From the NCBI GenBank assembly GCA_964036155.1, contig OZ038423.1, positions 11,795,249 through 11,859,248 of the forward strand: a stretch of 64,000 nt of DNA, in the 5' to 3' direction. Below are positions 21,694 to 34,930 of the stretch, one piece after another. Source of the DNA: Diploscapter coronatus (taxonomy: Eukaryota; Nematoda; Chromadorea; Rhabditida; Rhabditidae). Under the pieces are notes generated by a model. It saw only the letters and a list, made by a program, of their open reading frames with translations, did not search any database and was not told where the DNA came from. The position numbers and the translations under genes are program-made. Positions within the stretch are counted from its first letter, which is position 1. Every line of letters starts with the position of its first letter.

Positions 21694-24600
21694 ATGCGAC
21701 TAGGAATGATCGATCTAAGTGGGGCATTCCGAATCTATTCCCGCTCCATCTATACGCACACGTGGTTTTATCTGCTTGCGCCTCTCGTTTTCAGCGGCCT
21801 CATCCCAGCTATTATGCTGGTCTTCGTCTTCCCCGTTCAACTCACCAAAAATGCAGAAATCGTAAGTCTCGCTGCCAACTCGTAAATGTCGTCACCTCGT
21901 TAGGTATAGAAGAGAATGAAAGTATGGAAAATGATAGCTCACGACGTCTATCGGTTGCCAAATTCCCTCGCAATTCTAGCCTTCCTCGATTCTTATGCAA
22001 AGCACAACAAATCAACAAGCAATTCACATTACAATTCGTTTGCGAAGTGATTTCAATCCATCTGTCAGTCTTGAGTCTATTTATGGAAACACTTGTTTCT
22101 GTAATGCACATTCATACTTCTGCACTTCCACACGTCTCCCAATCCATCTGCTTCATGCTTCTCTTCTCTTCCATTCTGTTTCTCTCATACAAGAACCTGT
22201 TGCCTTCTTTCCACTGTTTTTTCTGTTTCTGTTTTCTCTTTCTATTTTCTCGTCATCCATTCCAGTCTCTGATCTTTTAATGAGTAGTGGAAGTATTGAT
22301 GGATCGCATAAAGAAGCATACTTTAGCTAGGCATATAGGTTTCCCTGCCATTGAGACACGCAAAATGCCAGCTTTTGACTCATCTCCCTCTTCTCCTGCA
22401 ACTGGTTTGTCTGACTCTGTCTGTATTCTTCATGTTTCCCCCATCTAATCTGCAAATCTGTTTCCTCAATTCGATTTGTCGTGTTTGCCTTCAATGGCAA
22501 TCTCCATACTATGGTGATATTTTCCAGAGAATCGTCAAAAATGTAAAAAAAAAAAACCAAAGAGAAGTAGCCTGTGGTCTGGCCATGTAATCTGTAGTCT
22601 GAATGGACACAGCAAGAAGACATCGAAATTGGGGAGATTTGTGAGAGGCCGACGCTTTGAACAACTGGGCAACTGGGTCATCTGCAGGCTGTTTCCTACG
22701 TTCCCTCACTCTCCCTTTCCTCTTTCCTCATTCACACGAGTAATGCAATGTGCAACGCGAGAGAGAGAAAGATTATGCAATCAACCATGAAATTCATAGA
22801 AAACTTCACGAATTTAGGGCTTTGACACAAAAGACACACCGTACAGTGGTCCTAGAATTGCATGGCAAATGCTGCAGCAGGTCTGAAATTTAAAATGAAA
22901 CAGTCTGCATTGTGACAAGGACTCTGTTCAGACACTGGTTGGTTCAAATCGAATTCGCTTTGCCAATCCAAAGCCAATTGACTTGAATGTGACCCGAGTA
23001 CCCATGACAATCAACAACAGCAATGGAAATGGGAGAAATATTAACAGGACATTGGAAACTCTGCCTCTGAGGAAACAAAATACAAGCGCGAGAAGGAAAC
23101 GGTCCTGGGCAGACCAGCTGTTGGCTGCATTCTCGAATGTGCCCTGTTACGATACTCCCATTCCACTCAGTAAGAGCAGCAATCTTTCTTTTCTCCTTGT
23201 ACATTAGCTTAAATTGAAGTGGAACATCTGAGTCAGGTCGTGTTGGAAGTGCCCTCGTACGATGCCCTGTTCAGCATGCAGCTGCTGAATGCCCTCTGTG
23301 GTCTGCAGACTTCCATCTCCCACCAGCTGAAGGCCTTCGAGAGTTACACTCCATACAAGTATTCTTTCTATTGTCTATTCATTGATAGATGATGAGTTGT
23401 AGAAATGTATGGCACATAGCCAACTTCTTTGCGTGCATCTCCCCAAACAATCTGGTGAATTGCACGCAGCTGACTGTCGACGATGTGGAGGTTGTGAAAG
23501 GCATTGTGGATGAGTGCAAGAATTATCGAGAAGACATCATTCAGTGCAAACTCAAGGGCAAATGTCCAGGTATGTTTATGTAATTCATATTGCCGTGTTA
23601 AGAGGAAGATTCCTCAACCATAATATGTCCATATTTTCAATGCATTTTGGGGGGGAGGGGGTCAAATTTCTGCAATAAAACTGCATTTTTCAATCACCTA
23701 CGGTAGTCAGGCCATGATAATCAAGAAAAATTCGAAAACTATGAAAGCCGTCTAAAAATCCGATGATGATATAGCCATATCAAAAGTTGCGCAATGCTTT
23801 AATGGACACTTATGCACGAATTGGAAATATTCTCAAAACCAAGATAGGATATGTGATTATTATAGGGATACCTCCAAAATGCACTTCCCAAATGATGTTC
23901 GACCTGTTCTATCGCCTGTTGCCAATGAATATGGACTCGCATCCCTTCTACCTCAACACATTCTTGCCTGTGTTCACTTCCACCGGCTATGGTACACAGA
24001 ACATATTCCTTCCTCTGAAGAGCTATGTCGATTTGGAAGAGGCCATCATCAGACACGTGCAGAAACATGGACTAACGATGAAAGGTGAGACAGCTTAATG
24101 ATAATGAGTGCGTAGCGTTATCCACCAAAGATTTTGGCAAATTAACGCTCGTCTCCCATTATGGTTGAAGAATAGAATACGAATACTTTGACAGGCATAT
24201 TGATGGACATAAAGAGAGATCGTCTTGTGGCAGCAGCCATGTCGGACAGTCTGCTGGCTCTAGTGGCTGCTCTGCTCGTGATGGGCGTAGTCGCTATTCA
24301 CTCCCGCTCCCCCCTCTATGCCATTGTCGTCTGCCTCGTTCTGGCTCTATCAGTTCTAGGTAAATCGTCCGTATCAATGCCCTCATCTTGAATATCCAGG
24401 TTCCCTCTCGTTCTATGCCCTATTGACCCCCGAATTTCCCCTGCTCAATCTGGTCGTGTTCGTACTGCTCATTGCCGTTGGCTCAGACGATGCTTTCATT
24501 CTCTTCACGGGTTTCCCTGCAGAGCTCAATGAGCATAGTTTTCACAAGGTTGACCTTCGGAGTTTTCTATTCAACTTGAGTGACTAGTTCAGTTTCTAAC

Positions 24601-26835
24601 TCACATATCATTCACAATGTTCCTCACCTCATTCTCCACCGCCGTTCCGTTTTTCGCTAATATTTTCTCGAATGTCATTGTATTCAGGTGAGCTAGTATC
24701 GATTTAGAGCATTCACCTCATTTTGCATGATCAGATGTTTCGGCCTGTTTGCGGGAGTCACTTCAGTCGTCAACTATCTTCTCGTCATTTCGTTTCTGCC
24801 TGCTTTCCTCGTCATACAAAGAAGGTCTGAACTTACTAAAGTAGAACAACCTTACAATAAGAAAATCAAGACACTTGACGTGCCTTCCCTCTCTACCGAT
24901 ATGCGGCTCTACATTTTCATATTCGATCAGGGAAATTCTGCCTGCAGTTCTGGTGCAGGGCCGCTTCATCTGGCTGTCAGCCCTGACCGTCATATCGATC
25001 GGCTGCACAGTGATTTCCCTTCGCGACCTGCATCTGCCCGAGTACAACCCATTGCAGCTCTTCATCAACTCCAATCCACATGAATGGTTTGTCTTCTTGT
25101 AATCATTCCTTTACTTACCGTCAAACTTCTAATTGAGGCACCCCTCCATTTGAAGTCCCCTCCAGGGGTGTTGAAAGTAGAGATCCTCCGGGTTTCTATT
25201 AGAGGTTTTCGATAAGTAGATACAGATACACAATAGTGCGTAAATGAAAGTACACAGAGCAAGGCGTCGATTAGTCGTCAATTTTCAATACAATTTTCTC
25301 GGTCAGAGAATTTTACAAGTTTCCTCTTCACAAAAGCCTTATTTACAACCCTGATGATATTTCTGCGCAAAAAATTGTCCCGAACACCAATTCCGCATAC
25401 TACTTGGAGACCCTATTTACTCTGCGTACACATCATTTACGCATGCTCGTTCACTTTACTTGATCTGATCTGACTGATAAAATAGCTGCTCATTGTCAGG
25501 TACGACAACAACGCAGAGAAGCACTTCGAGTTTGTGGCAGAGAAGATTGCCCTGCCACTGGCAGCCAGACTGGTGTGGGGAGTGGAGCCGGTCAGGTCGA
25601 CAGCCATGTTCAGGGCAGACGCCCACACCTCTCTTCGCTCTGATCACTCGTTCAACCTGACCTCCTCCCCCTTCCGCATCAAGCAGCTCGCCTCCACACT
25701 CAAGCAGTTTCGCAGTCTGCCTTTCGTCAATCACTCAGCCCCTTACTGGCCAGAGCGATTCATCGAGTGGAGCAAGTCATATCCCTGCGCACCTGGGTAA
25801 TTCGTTTTCCATGTTCAAGTCATCCATACCATTCATTCATCCCATTCAGCTTTCTCTGTTGCAATATTTCCAACCCTCTATTCTCGGAGTATTATCTCGA
25901 CTTTTGTATGCGCAACTCGACTTCGTTCATATTCACAGCCTATAATGACACTCCCATCTTCGATAACTTGACATTTGCTTTAGTCGGGTAAGTTCGACTC
26001 GAATTGACTGTAGCTAATCTCGTCCTCATTCAGCTACACAGCCCTTCTGCCCACGAAGCTGCGTTACAATCATCGTTTCGCCCTGTTGTCGCAGTCCTTC
26101 TCCCTGCTCGATCTGCTCACTCCCGAGCGCGGCTGGTGGGTGCCCGAATGGTCTCTGATGTCCACGTGGTACGATCTGCTGCAGTCCATCATCAGCGACT
26201 CGCGCAGTTCTGTCATCAGCTCTGTGCTCGTGGTTGGGGCGTTTGCCTTCTTGCAATTGAAGTGGCAGGTTTGTGTATTATTTCCTCGGTGCAAACTTGC
26301 TCATTTCACCCGTCCCACATACAGGCGCTGACAGCAGTCATAACGATAGCCTGTATAATAGCGACAGCCTCAGGCATCGTGGTGCTGCTTGGGTGGGTGA
26401 TTGGAGTGTTGGAAGCAGTGATTCTCGTGCTGGTTGTGGGTCTGTCATTCGACTACACTCTGCATTATGGAGCAGCAGTGCCAAATGAAGGTCTGTCTGT
26501 TTTTTTTTTCAGTATTTTCATTTAATCATTCAATTTCTCCTCCAGGTTGCCCTCTGCATCGCATCCGCATAGCAGCCTCCCTGGCCATCTGCCCTGTGTC
26601 CCTGTCTGCGTTCACTTCCTTCCTGGCGGGTGCCTCGATGCTCTTCTCGCAGACCCACGCATTCTTCCAAGTGGGCGAGTTTCTAGTTGTCATCTCCTCG
26701 GTGTCCTGGCTCTTCGCCACATTCTTCTACCTGCCCCTCCTCTCTCTGACTCTGCCTCGCCGTGATGATTGTGTCTATTGCAAGAAAATCAGCGACAACA
26801 GTCTCAACGGGATTCCTATGATCAGAAAATTCTGA
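21694..26835 (+). CDS. Dispatched-like RND-family transmembrane protein
   Basis: Dispatched proteins are Patched-related RND transporters that release lipid-modified Hedgehog-type ligands. About 17 exons join in frame, beginning 21694-21861, 22932-23169, 23220-23358, 23403-23569, 23866-24084, 24195-24359, 24400-24548, 24593-24687, 24735-24824, 24931-25086, 25500-25796, 25850-25987, 26034-26268, 26325-26490 and 26546-26835. Visible parts: TM1 ([19 protein letters not shown]); a large extracellular loop with paired cysteines; TM2-6 with the TM4 motif [11 protein letters not shown], where acidic residues in this position drive RND transport; a second loop containing VWGVEP; TM7-12 with [11 protein letters not shown], a Dispatched-type TM10 signature. 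Loop 1 holds a polybasic SARRKRSW site. Two junctions are less certain: the acceptor before 23220 ends GAAG, and the donor at 24825 is GTCTGA. The 1070-bp first intron shows no exon. Confidence 0.85.
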
Positions 26836-27271
26836 CTCTGAGCGGCGCATCTCATAACAAACACATTCAACACATAACAGTTCTAAGTCAGCAGCATTAC
26901 ATTTTAGAAAACTTTCCGATTCTTTGGTTTCGATTTTGAGTTCGCATGACAGTCTTTCGACCTTTCATTTCATTTCATGATTCTTCACAATTAGGTAATG
27001 ATATATAGCATTTCGAGAGCCTCTATAATTCATTCACAAAGTATATCGATTCAAGTACGGGTAAAACTCGAAGATAAGACATATTTCTTTAAAGAATAAA
27101 TTCGTTCATATCATTCATTCGTTTGGACAGTGATGACATTTCAAAACAGGTGACAGAGAACAATGTGCGTTGTAATTTCGATGTTTTCCTTCCCTCTCGA
27201 TGCCAGTAGTCGAGTGACCTTTCCGCTATCATAACTTCACTATCGATCACTCTGCACCACTTCTCCTAGTC
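26836..27271. other. Intergenic, nothing recognised
   Basis: A/T-rich sequence between the Dispatched-like stop and the start of the small secreted protein gene. It contains ATTCATTC repeats and likely holds the 3' UTR of the first and promoter of the second, but no specific element can be placed. Confidence 0.4.
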
Positions 27272-28307
27272 ATGCTTCCTCCCTCTCTGTCTTTAATCTC
27301 TCTAGCCTCCTTCCTTCTTCTACTTTGTCCCCACTTGACTTCATCAGCTCCGACAGCCCGAATGTGCAGTGCATTTGCTCGATTCACTCAAAGGTAACCC
27401 CTAAACATTGAACTTCCGAAGAAAACCGATATAATTCAAATGGAACCCTGATCCATCCACTCTACTCACCTGGACGAAGAGCAATTGCGACAAAATTCAT
27501 CCCAGACCAAAAGGGATGAGTTGTGAAGATGTCATTCAGGTTAGTGAGGAGACGAGTTGTTAATCAGACATTCTCCTTTCAGTTTGTCTCGGACTGTAAT
27601 TTCCCATCCACCTCTTCTGCAGAACTGTCGTCGTCTTCTTCATCTGACACGTTAAACCCCGTAAATTGAAAGCTTCATTTCTTCCAAAGAATATTTTAGA
27701 GAAGTTATTCGAACCAGCCAGCAGTTCTAAATCGCTATGTCTATTGTAACGCTCAAACTGCTAGAGATTACAGTCAATTCGGAAATTGGTGAAGCAAACG
27801 AATGGCTTATCAAAAACTTACTCTTCTTTCATATAGGTATTATCCAAATTGCTATCCACCCACCTATTTGGGCTGGTATGATGGAAGGCCGGGAAGTATT
27901 GCCCAACTAGAAAATGACTATAGCTTCTTCAAAGGGGGAAACTACCCTTACAATAGGTTCGTTTCAATCAATTTCCCTTCTCAATGATTGTCGACAATTG
28001 TAGAGCAGACAATATTGTGAACATGAGCCTAATGCAGACCTCTCTCCCCACTTGTCTACATGATATTTTCTACTGTGTCAGAGCACAAATCGGCCAACAG
28101 AGGAGCTATCAGGCAACTCATTTCTACTCTAGTTTTTCCCCTAAATGACTAGATTTTAGAGATACTATGAAGAGCAAGCAGCTAAAAGCCATCCCCGTCG
28201 ATATTCGCATGAACTATCTGATAGTGAAGAAGACGCCAAACAGAGACTCATCAGAAGAATGCATAGGAATAGACATTGACTCTTCCAATTTAACCACATT
28301 CAAATAA
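27272..28307 (+). CDS. Small secreted protein, unknown family
   Basis: Not recognised. Exons 27272-27393, 27482-27539, 27583-27650, 27837-27956, 28004 onward, and a last exon ending at 28307. The first exon encodes a clear signal peptide ([17 protein letters not shown]). The mature part has scattered cysteines ([46 protein letters not shown]), a serine run, and an aromatic region GGNYPYNR. No domain is assigned. The last junction is uncertain: the obvious donor at 28132 would leave an intron of only 21 bp, whereas a donor after DIFY (GTGTCA, about 28076) gives a normal intron and an open frame ending in TTFK. Polyadenylation signal AATAAA at 28313-28318 follows. Confidence 0.5.
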
Positions 28308-28405
28308 AACGAAATAAAATACTTTATCTGATCATAAATCTAACGGGTATACCAATCAAATCAAATGATACATGAAAAATGGCAAGATGTTGTTGTCGTC
28401 GTGAC

Positions 28406-31400
28406 TCACAGCTGTTCGAGATCATAGTCGGGAATGTCGTTTGGGTTGACGTGGGAATGGGCGTGAGCGTGGGAATGTTGAAGAGGATGGGAGTGGAGGG
28501 TAAGGGGGTGGGTTGGATGGGGCATGGGCATCGACATCGACATGGGGGGCATGGGATGGCTGGAATGACTGGGGTGAAGTGGAGGGGGCATCGGCATGGG
28601 CGCATTCATTGTGCTCATCGTGCTGCACACGGGAATGTGACCGCCCATATGCATCTGCATCATTTGCTGAAGCGTCCCTGGCCCTGCTCCTTGTCCTGGC
28701 AGAGGCATTTGCTGTTGATGTTGTTGTTGTTGCTGCTGCACAGGCCTATGTCCAAGCACGTCCACATCAGCCCCGCCGCCTTCGTTCTGCTGCTCTTCTG
28801 CCTGCAATCCCCTTTCATCACACAATCACTAGCACGAAACGCAAACCTCCTGCAGTAGCTCCTCCAAATTCCTCTGCCTCTCGATTGGCTGGCTCTGACT
28901 CGAACACGGCTGCCCCATTTGACTTGCATTTTCGGCCTGAAACATTCAAATGTTCATTTGCAACAAGACGCCGAATTGTGCTTACTCTGGCAGAACTCCT
29001 CTTGGCCTTGTTGGTTGCATTCGAACTGAGCAGAGTGATTGTGCTCGTGGCGGACTTTCTCTTCCTCTTGATCGTCACTCCCACGTTAGGGGGCACAGGA
29101 CAGCCGCCTGGGGGAATGTCCCACAGACGGGTCCGGAATGGGTCCAGAGGCACTTGGGAGGCAGTGAAGAGGGAGCAGGGCAGGTCGGGCTCGAAGTCCT
29201 TGAAGAAGCCGCTCTTCACGTTCCACAGCATTCCCTTGAAAATGGCCCTTTCCTCGTCTTTCGTCGTTTCCAAGGTCTCCTCTTCTATTTCATCCAACAT
29301 TCGCAGAATTACCGAGGCATCTGAAAAGAGCGAATTATTCAAAATGTCAAAAATGGTTGATTCTCTAACCGAGTGGAGTGAGATGAGTTGCCTGGCTCTT
29401 GACCGTGTTCACTCCAAGAATGAATTTGTGTATGTTTTCCCACGAGAGACAGGCCTGTTTCGTTTCGCCAGAAGATGTTTCAAACTGAAAATTCAAAATG
29501 AAAACATACCAAATTTTCTACCTCGTTTTTTATTCAAACGCGGATTCTTCCTTGCTATCAAAACCGTATGACTTCTTTTTATACGCTGTAGACATTATAT
29601 CGTCTGGATAAAAAGTATGTGATTTTGAGAGAAGAAAAGAAATTTCCTTAAGTGGGACGTGTAATGCAACGATGTTCATTCTCAGGCATGCATCGCTGGA
29701 TCAGTGGCTAGTCCACTAGCCTGTGCCTTTACTCTCGTAATAAATTCTAGTCATTCGCGTTCCTTATTTTGTTTCCAAAAATATGTTCAGGATCTCTCAC
29801 TTTGAAAAGTAGTGTGAAAAAGAAGAAAACGAAATCGTACGGTTTTGGCAGCGAGGAAATCAGTTTGGTTGAAATACAAGGCATATTTTCTTCTTGACAC
29901 TCCTCACCGTTACAGCTTTGAGCGGTGGGGGAATGAAGAGTTGAGAGAGTGATTCGTTGATCGTCTCCTGGAACATTTTGAGTTTGTAGTGCGGGTAGAA
30001 ACGACGGGTGATCTCGTGGCCTGCGTCCACGAATGTCTTCACTTTCTGAAGAAGAAAATGAATTGGATGATAAGAAGAGGAAAATATTGTTGTCTTGTTT
30101 TGAGAAGATTCCCCAGTCCGTGCAAAATATGCAATGACGTATTGCACAAATATGCTCAAATAGACTATTAAATTTTCGAAAAAAGGAAGAGCAATGCATT
30201 TTTGTCGTAAAAATGACATATCCCGGTTGAAAAATGAGGATTTGTGATCCTTTCGAAAATCGTTCTAATTGTTCTTAATCATTATGATCTCTATCATAAG
30301 CAGTTTATAATGCTGTTTTCTTAACAAAATTTTTGACGAAACTACGCGGAAAATCTATTTTTCCGGATACGGAATCTTCTCCTAAACAAGACAATCGACA
30401 GACCTCATATTTACTGTACTTGAAATGGGGATCGTCGTCCGTGTTGATTTCCTCTGCGCCAATCGCCTTCCACTCGCTCCTCTCATAGGCAATTCTGTCC
30501 TCGCGATGCTCTGCATTCAGTTGCCGAATTTCATCGATTTTCGAGCTGAATCATGTTCATTTTCATCTCCATTTTCCTCTTACTCAGGCTGTTTCTAAAT
30601 AACAGTCCGGACGGCACCTTCTTTTCGGATATAACAGTCTTTTTATATGGGGAGGGAAGTGCCTTTCTTCCTCTATTCATTGCTGTGTAATCAAATTCCA
30701 AGAAAAGGTTCTGTCCGGTCCGCGTAAAATGGTTGTTGCTACTCAGGGGTATACAAAAATCAAATTTTTGATCTGCGTTTTGAAAATTATCCCGAAAAGT
30801 ACGTTTTGCGCTAGCGTCAGCTAATAGCGCATTATCTTTGTACACCCCTGTTGCTACTTATTCACTCACAAGATCTCCTCAGTGCTGCGCGACAAGTAGA
30901 CGTCTCCATACTTGGCGACAGCATCTGCCCGTGTTCCATAAGCCTTCAACAACTCGAACAGCGACTTCAGTTCTGTCGACTTCCAGTTTCCATCGTTGAA
31001 ACTGCGCCCCTCTCGAATTCTCTGCAGTAAATAGAGATGTCAGGTCAATTTTCGAAATTGATAATCATGGAAGAATTTGATGTGATCGGCGAGATTAACT
31101 GGAGCAGAATGCTTGCATTAAAGAGGGTAACTTAGAGGTAAAAATACAAAAGCCTCAAAAATTTGCAATTTTATACATTGTGGTGGCCAATTTCAAAAAA
31201 GTTCCGGTCTGTTTTTAACACATAATTTGAATTCTAGTTTTGATATTCTGGCATTTCTAAATAATAAATAATCTCGTTCTTCCAAACAACGCATCAGACG
31301 ACTCACTCTTTCGATGGGACTGATCTCGCTGATGACCATCCTGTCGTCAATTCCATTCTGCTCCTGCCTTTCTTCGTCCACATCTACTTCCTGCACATCG

Positions 31401-31580
31401 CTGTTTGCATCTGCAATGCATCCATTCCATTCATACATTCATCCCCCTCGCTTCCTGCCAACCTGATGCATTTGCACTTGCCGATGCAGCGGCCGCTCCA
31501 GATGCATGTTCAATTCGTCTGATCTGCCTCAGCACGGGATTCGGGTGATCGCTGTTAAAACGGCGCTTGAATCGGGGCAT
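28406..31580 (-). CDS. SANT/Myb-like protein with His/Met/Pro/Gln-rich C-terminus
   Basis: Probably a nuclear protein; the family is not identified. Exons on the - strand: 31580-31463, 31410-31307, 31021-30870, 30545-30404, 30045-29908, 29320-28986, 28936-28847, 28801-28406. The N-terminus is basic (MPRFKRRF). Residues about 75-135 look like a SANT or Myb-like helical unit (NWKSTELKSLFELLKAYGTR, AKYGDVYLSRSTEEI). Then come YERSEWKAIGAEEI, RRFYPHYKLKMFQE, and a conserved-looking block (FKGMLWNVKSGFFKDFEP, LPCSLFTASQVPLDPFRTR). A KRKRKS basic run may be a nuclear signal. The last exon is low-complexity: poly-Gln, then repeats of MPMPP, HPSH and HSHAHAHSH. Frame between 29908 and 29320 fails by one base, so a small exon is missing or one splice site is misplaced. 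The SANT call rests on helix pattern only. Confidence 0.55.
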
Positions 31581-32224
31581 TCGATCTGCGAAATACTGAT
31601 CAGGATGAATTTATTGGAAAGTGGAAAAAGAAGCAGACAATCCGTCAATAGAGAATCCCTCTTTCCTCCTCACACCGATTCTGCAATAACTTGGCGCGCG
31701 AATGAAGCGTTCTAGGCGGAGTGTATTTTCCACACACGTAGTCAGGACCATCAACAAAGGCCTTTGTTAATGGACCCGATTGCGTGAGGGTGTAAATTTG
31801 AATAAGATGCGAGTACTTTTGTTCCAAAGCGAGAGAAAGGGAAATAGCGTAGAGAAGGAAAAAAGAAAGGATACAGTTAAACTTTCGTTTATCAACGAAT
31901 CAAACGAGAAAAAAACATAATTCTAAAACATGACGTATTTATTTATCAATGCAAAAAGTGAAATGCACAATCAGTTGCTACGACAGAATAAAGCGTATCT
32001 AAAAATGAATGCGAGTAATTCCAAGATGAAGAAGTTAATTTACAAGAAATTGATGAAAACCCGATTTGGAGGAGTGGGGTAAAATGAATGGGGGAATTGA
32101 GCTGAAAAGCCTAATTGGAAACTCAGGGTAAAAAAGGCAACAAATGAAGGGAGGAGCAGAAAAATGAGGAAAGGTGGAAAGGGATGGGATAAAGATGCTG
32201 ACCACAAAGCCCGAGAAAAGAGCT
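31581..32224. other. Intergenic, nothing recognised
   Basis: Between the SANT-like gene start and the stop of the zinc-finger gene, both on the - strand. A/G-rich on the + strand, without a supported exon. A splice acceptor (TTTCGCAG read on the - strand, near 31586) lies just before the SANT-like ATG, so part of this stretch may be a 5' UTR intron. Confidence 0.4.
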
Positions 32225-33917
32225 TCAGGCGTTGATGTAGTGATTGGGCATCACAGTGTTTGCATGGCTGATTGCCAGCTCGTCCTCGGGAGCATCGCCG
32301 TTGCCCATCTCCCTGAACAGCGAAAATTCAGACATTTCGAAGTAGAATTTCTTCAAGAAAATTATCTAGACTATTACTAACAAACTTAAGGCCTGGGTGA
32401 AAGAAATATTGTGATGAACTTTCATGTGAATATCGTGGAAATCTGAACAATCGATTTGCTTACCCGAAAAGAGCAGTGGACTTCTGATTTGCCGGAGGGG
32501 CGTCTTTGGCCGCGTTGACTGTACTCACTTCGAACGCGAACTTGGGCTTGTTGTCGTTGCCAGTCTGACCGCCTGCAAGCACGAGGGGAGTTGCCGATCT
32601 GCAGCAAAAGCGAGATATTCTCGACTGATCATGGAGAAGTGCGCGGCAATTTCTTAGAGGGATAAAGAAAAGATGTTCTGGTTTGGGTTTCTGAATATGA
32701 GTTGTGATATGGCTTTTTTGTTAATTTATCCTAATGAGAAAATGTATAAATTTTATGGCGATTTTCAAACTATTCATGTTCGTTTCTTGATCCCAAATAT
32801 CATAAATCAAAATAACGTACTTGGCGAGAGTGGAAGGCTTGTCGCCCGATTTGCCAGTCTGGTCAGTACCGCAGGTCACGCACTGGAGCACACCGGCCTC
32901 GTTGCGGACATAGCAGGTTGTGCATTCCCCCCAGCTGCCCGGCTTCGGCTTGAGCTGCTTTCCGAATCCATCCGTCTTCTCCTCCTGCTGAGTTGTCGTC
33001 TTGACAGGTTGGGCCAGTCGACTGGAACGCGCTGAAAAATTGAACATGATTTGAAGAATTACATCGAGAAGAAGAAAATAGAGACTGCAAGTCTTTTTCT
33101 TCCAAAAGGGAAAGGGAGAAGGAAATTGTATTTAGAAGACAAGTGTTCTCTTCAATTTTCGTAAGAATAGTATTGCATATTTTCAGGGGAAGAGACGAAT
33201 ACAGTTAACATAAACAAGCAAGCGATAAACCAAAACCTCAGAGGAGATTCGGCCTGTTCATGGAAGATGGGCGGCTTGATGTCTTGGACAATCAGGTCCG
33301 CCAACGAGTCTACCTGTTCCGATTCGAACACCTGAAAATTCTTCATTAATTTCGGAAAAAGATAAAATAAAAAAAGGCGAATTGAAAAAATTCTTAATAA
33401 ATCACCTGAATGATCACGTCACTTTCATCATTTCTTGCCACCTCGGCCTGTGGCTGTTCCTCCTCCGACAAAACCACACGTCTATTGCGCCTTATTCTGT
33501 TGACCTGTATCTGGATCTCGGATAGAATTTTGAGAACAACCTCATATGCCTGAAATTATTAGTTTGATATTCGTACTAACTAAAAATAAATTCAAAACGT
33601 CTGTCCTTCTTTCAAGTGTTTTTGGAGTCGTTTCCTTGGAACAAAAATTACACTTCAGGAAATATTTGTTTTATTTTTTTAATGGTATTTTGGTATTTTT
33701 TGTCATTATAGAATATTAAAGTCTTAAATTCTATTCTCTCTGAAAAATCAAATAAACTAACCGTTTCAAAGGGCACGCCGATTTGGGCCGAATTTTCCTG
33801 AATCCACTGAATATCTATCCATCTTCCGTTTTTTAATCTTCTAATTTTCTTTCTGAGCCTTCTTTCGAAATTTCGAATCCTATTCTGAGCAATCTCTTCC
33901 TCATTCGGTGGGACCAT
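32225..33917 (-). CDS. RanBP2-type zinc-finger protein, possibly Nup153-related
   Basis: Exons on the - strand: 33917-33762, 33549-33406, 33331-33237, 33031-32821, 32598-32464, 32312-32225. The fourth exon encodes one RanBP2-type zinc finger: GSWGECTTCYVRNEAGVLQ followed by CVTC, fitting W-x2-C-x2-C-x3-N-x6-C-x2-C. Such fingers bind Ran-GDP in Nup153 and Nup358 or single-stranded RNA in other proteins. Downstream are KFAFEV and STALFG, which could be sparse FG-type contacts. The N-terminal part is basic (RRLRKKIRRLKN). This is far shorter than Nup153, so orthology is only a suggestion. The phase between exons 3 and 4 does not match, so either a short exon is missing or translation of part of the gene uses an ATG at 33047. 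TTCAG lies directly before the ATG at 33917. Confidence 0.6.
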
Positions 33918-34514
33918 CCTGAAGAGAAAAATTATATTTTAAAGCATCGATAAAGTGCGAGAAACCCATAAAAAAATTTCGAAATTGTTGTGCTTGCCGA
34001 GTGGTGCTCGCCAGCCACAAGTTATTGGCAATTATCTATTACCTAGCACAACAAGGGAAATAAAAAAATTGATAGACAAGAATTAGGACCGACCGTCCAA
34101 GGCGAATAGGAAAAGATGTCGAGTAAATGAGCAGTCCGATAGGCGGCACTGACGGGAAAAGGCGAAAGTGGGGAGGAAGGTGAGAGATTAGAGAAAAAGT
34201 TAATTGAATAGTGAGCCTAACAAAAATGAACTTTCAAAATTCGATCTGATTTTAGGCATTTTTGAGTGAAAATTCTGAACAGGCAGAATTCGTTGTTATT
34301 GTGTCTGGTAAAATCGTGTTCGAACAAATTCAAAATAATCAATTTTTCAGGAAATAAAGTGCAATTGATGAAAGAAATGAGGCGAATTTTGAGATATCGG
34401 GCAGAAAATTTTGAAACTCGAGACAAGTTAAATTTCTCCAGAATTCAATCACCTGCTTAGTCGATTACGATTGATAAAATTTTGAAAGAAGACAATTTTC
34501 AAGAATTTCTTTTT
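33918..34514. other. Spacer left of the inverted duplication
   Basis: A/T-rich, single copy in this window, no supported exon. The similarity to the right arm starts at about 34515. Confidence 0.4.
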
Positions 34515-34749
34515 GAAGTAAAGTTTTCAAAAATCGTGAAGTAATCGAATTCAATGCAGCATTTGTGAATGCACTGATCCACGTCAGGACCATTTTTGCA
34601 AATCTAATTTTTACAGGAAACTCTAAAAAGTGCTAAAAATCGAAAAAAAATAAACGCGAAATCTAGACAAGAAAATGAAAATGAAGTAGACTGACAAAAA
34701 TCAACCACTTTGCAAGAACTGATCATCGTTCATTTGTCCGTGCGTCTAT

Positions 34750-34930
34750 TTTTTGTCGATTTTTCAGCTATTTTCCCGATTTCTCGCCATTTATTCGTTT
34801 ATCGTTTATGGATCGTATTCTTCGATTGAATTATGAATTCTTTCAAGAGACAAATCTCGAAATCTAAGTTAATAAATATTTCGTATAAGATATGTTAAAT
34901 CCTAGCTTACCCTCCGATAAGACTTGAAAT
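34750..34930 (-). pseudogene. Fragment of kelch gene 3' exons
   Basis: Read on the - strand it parallels the last exons of the F-box/kelch gene at 60045-61294: the SIEEYDP segment is present but is followed by a TAA stop, and the intron with AATATTTCGTATAA and the end of the previous exon (GGAGGGTAAGC) are recognisable. A matching fragment lies in the right arm at about 56330-56450. Too short to be a gene. Confidence 0.6.

Noticed and set aside
28132..28152. A 21-bp intron near the end of the secreted-protein gene
   Set aside because: Too short to splice; an upstream donor gives a normal intron and the same reading frame.
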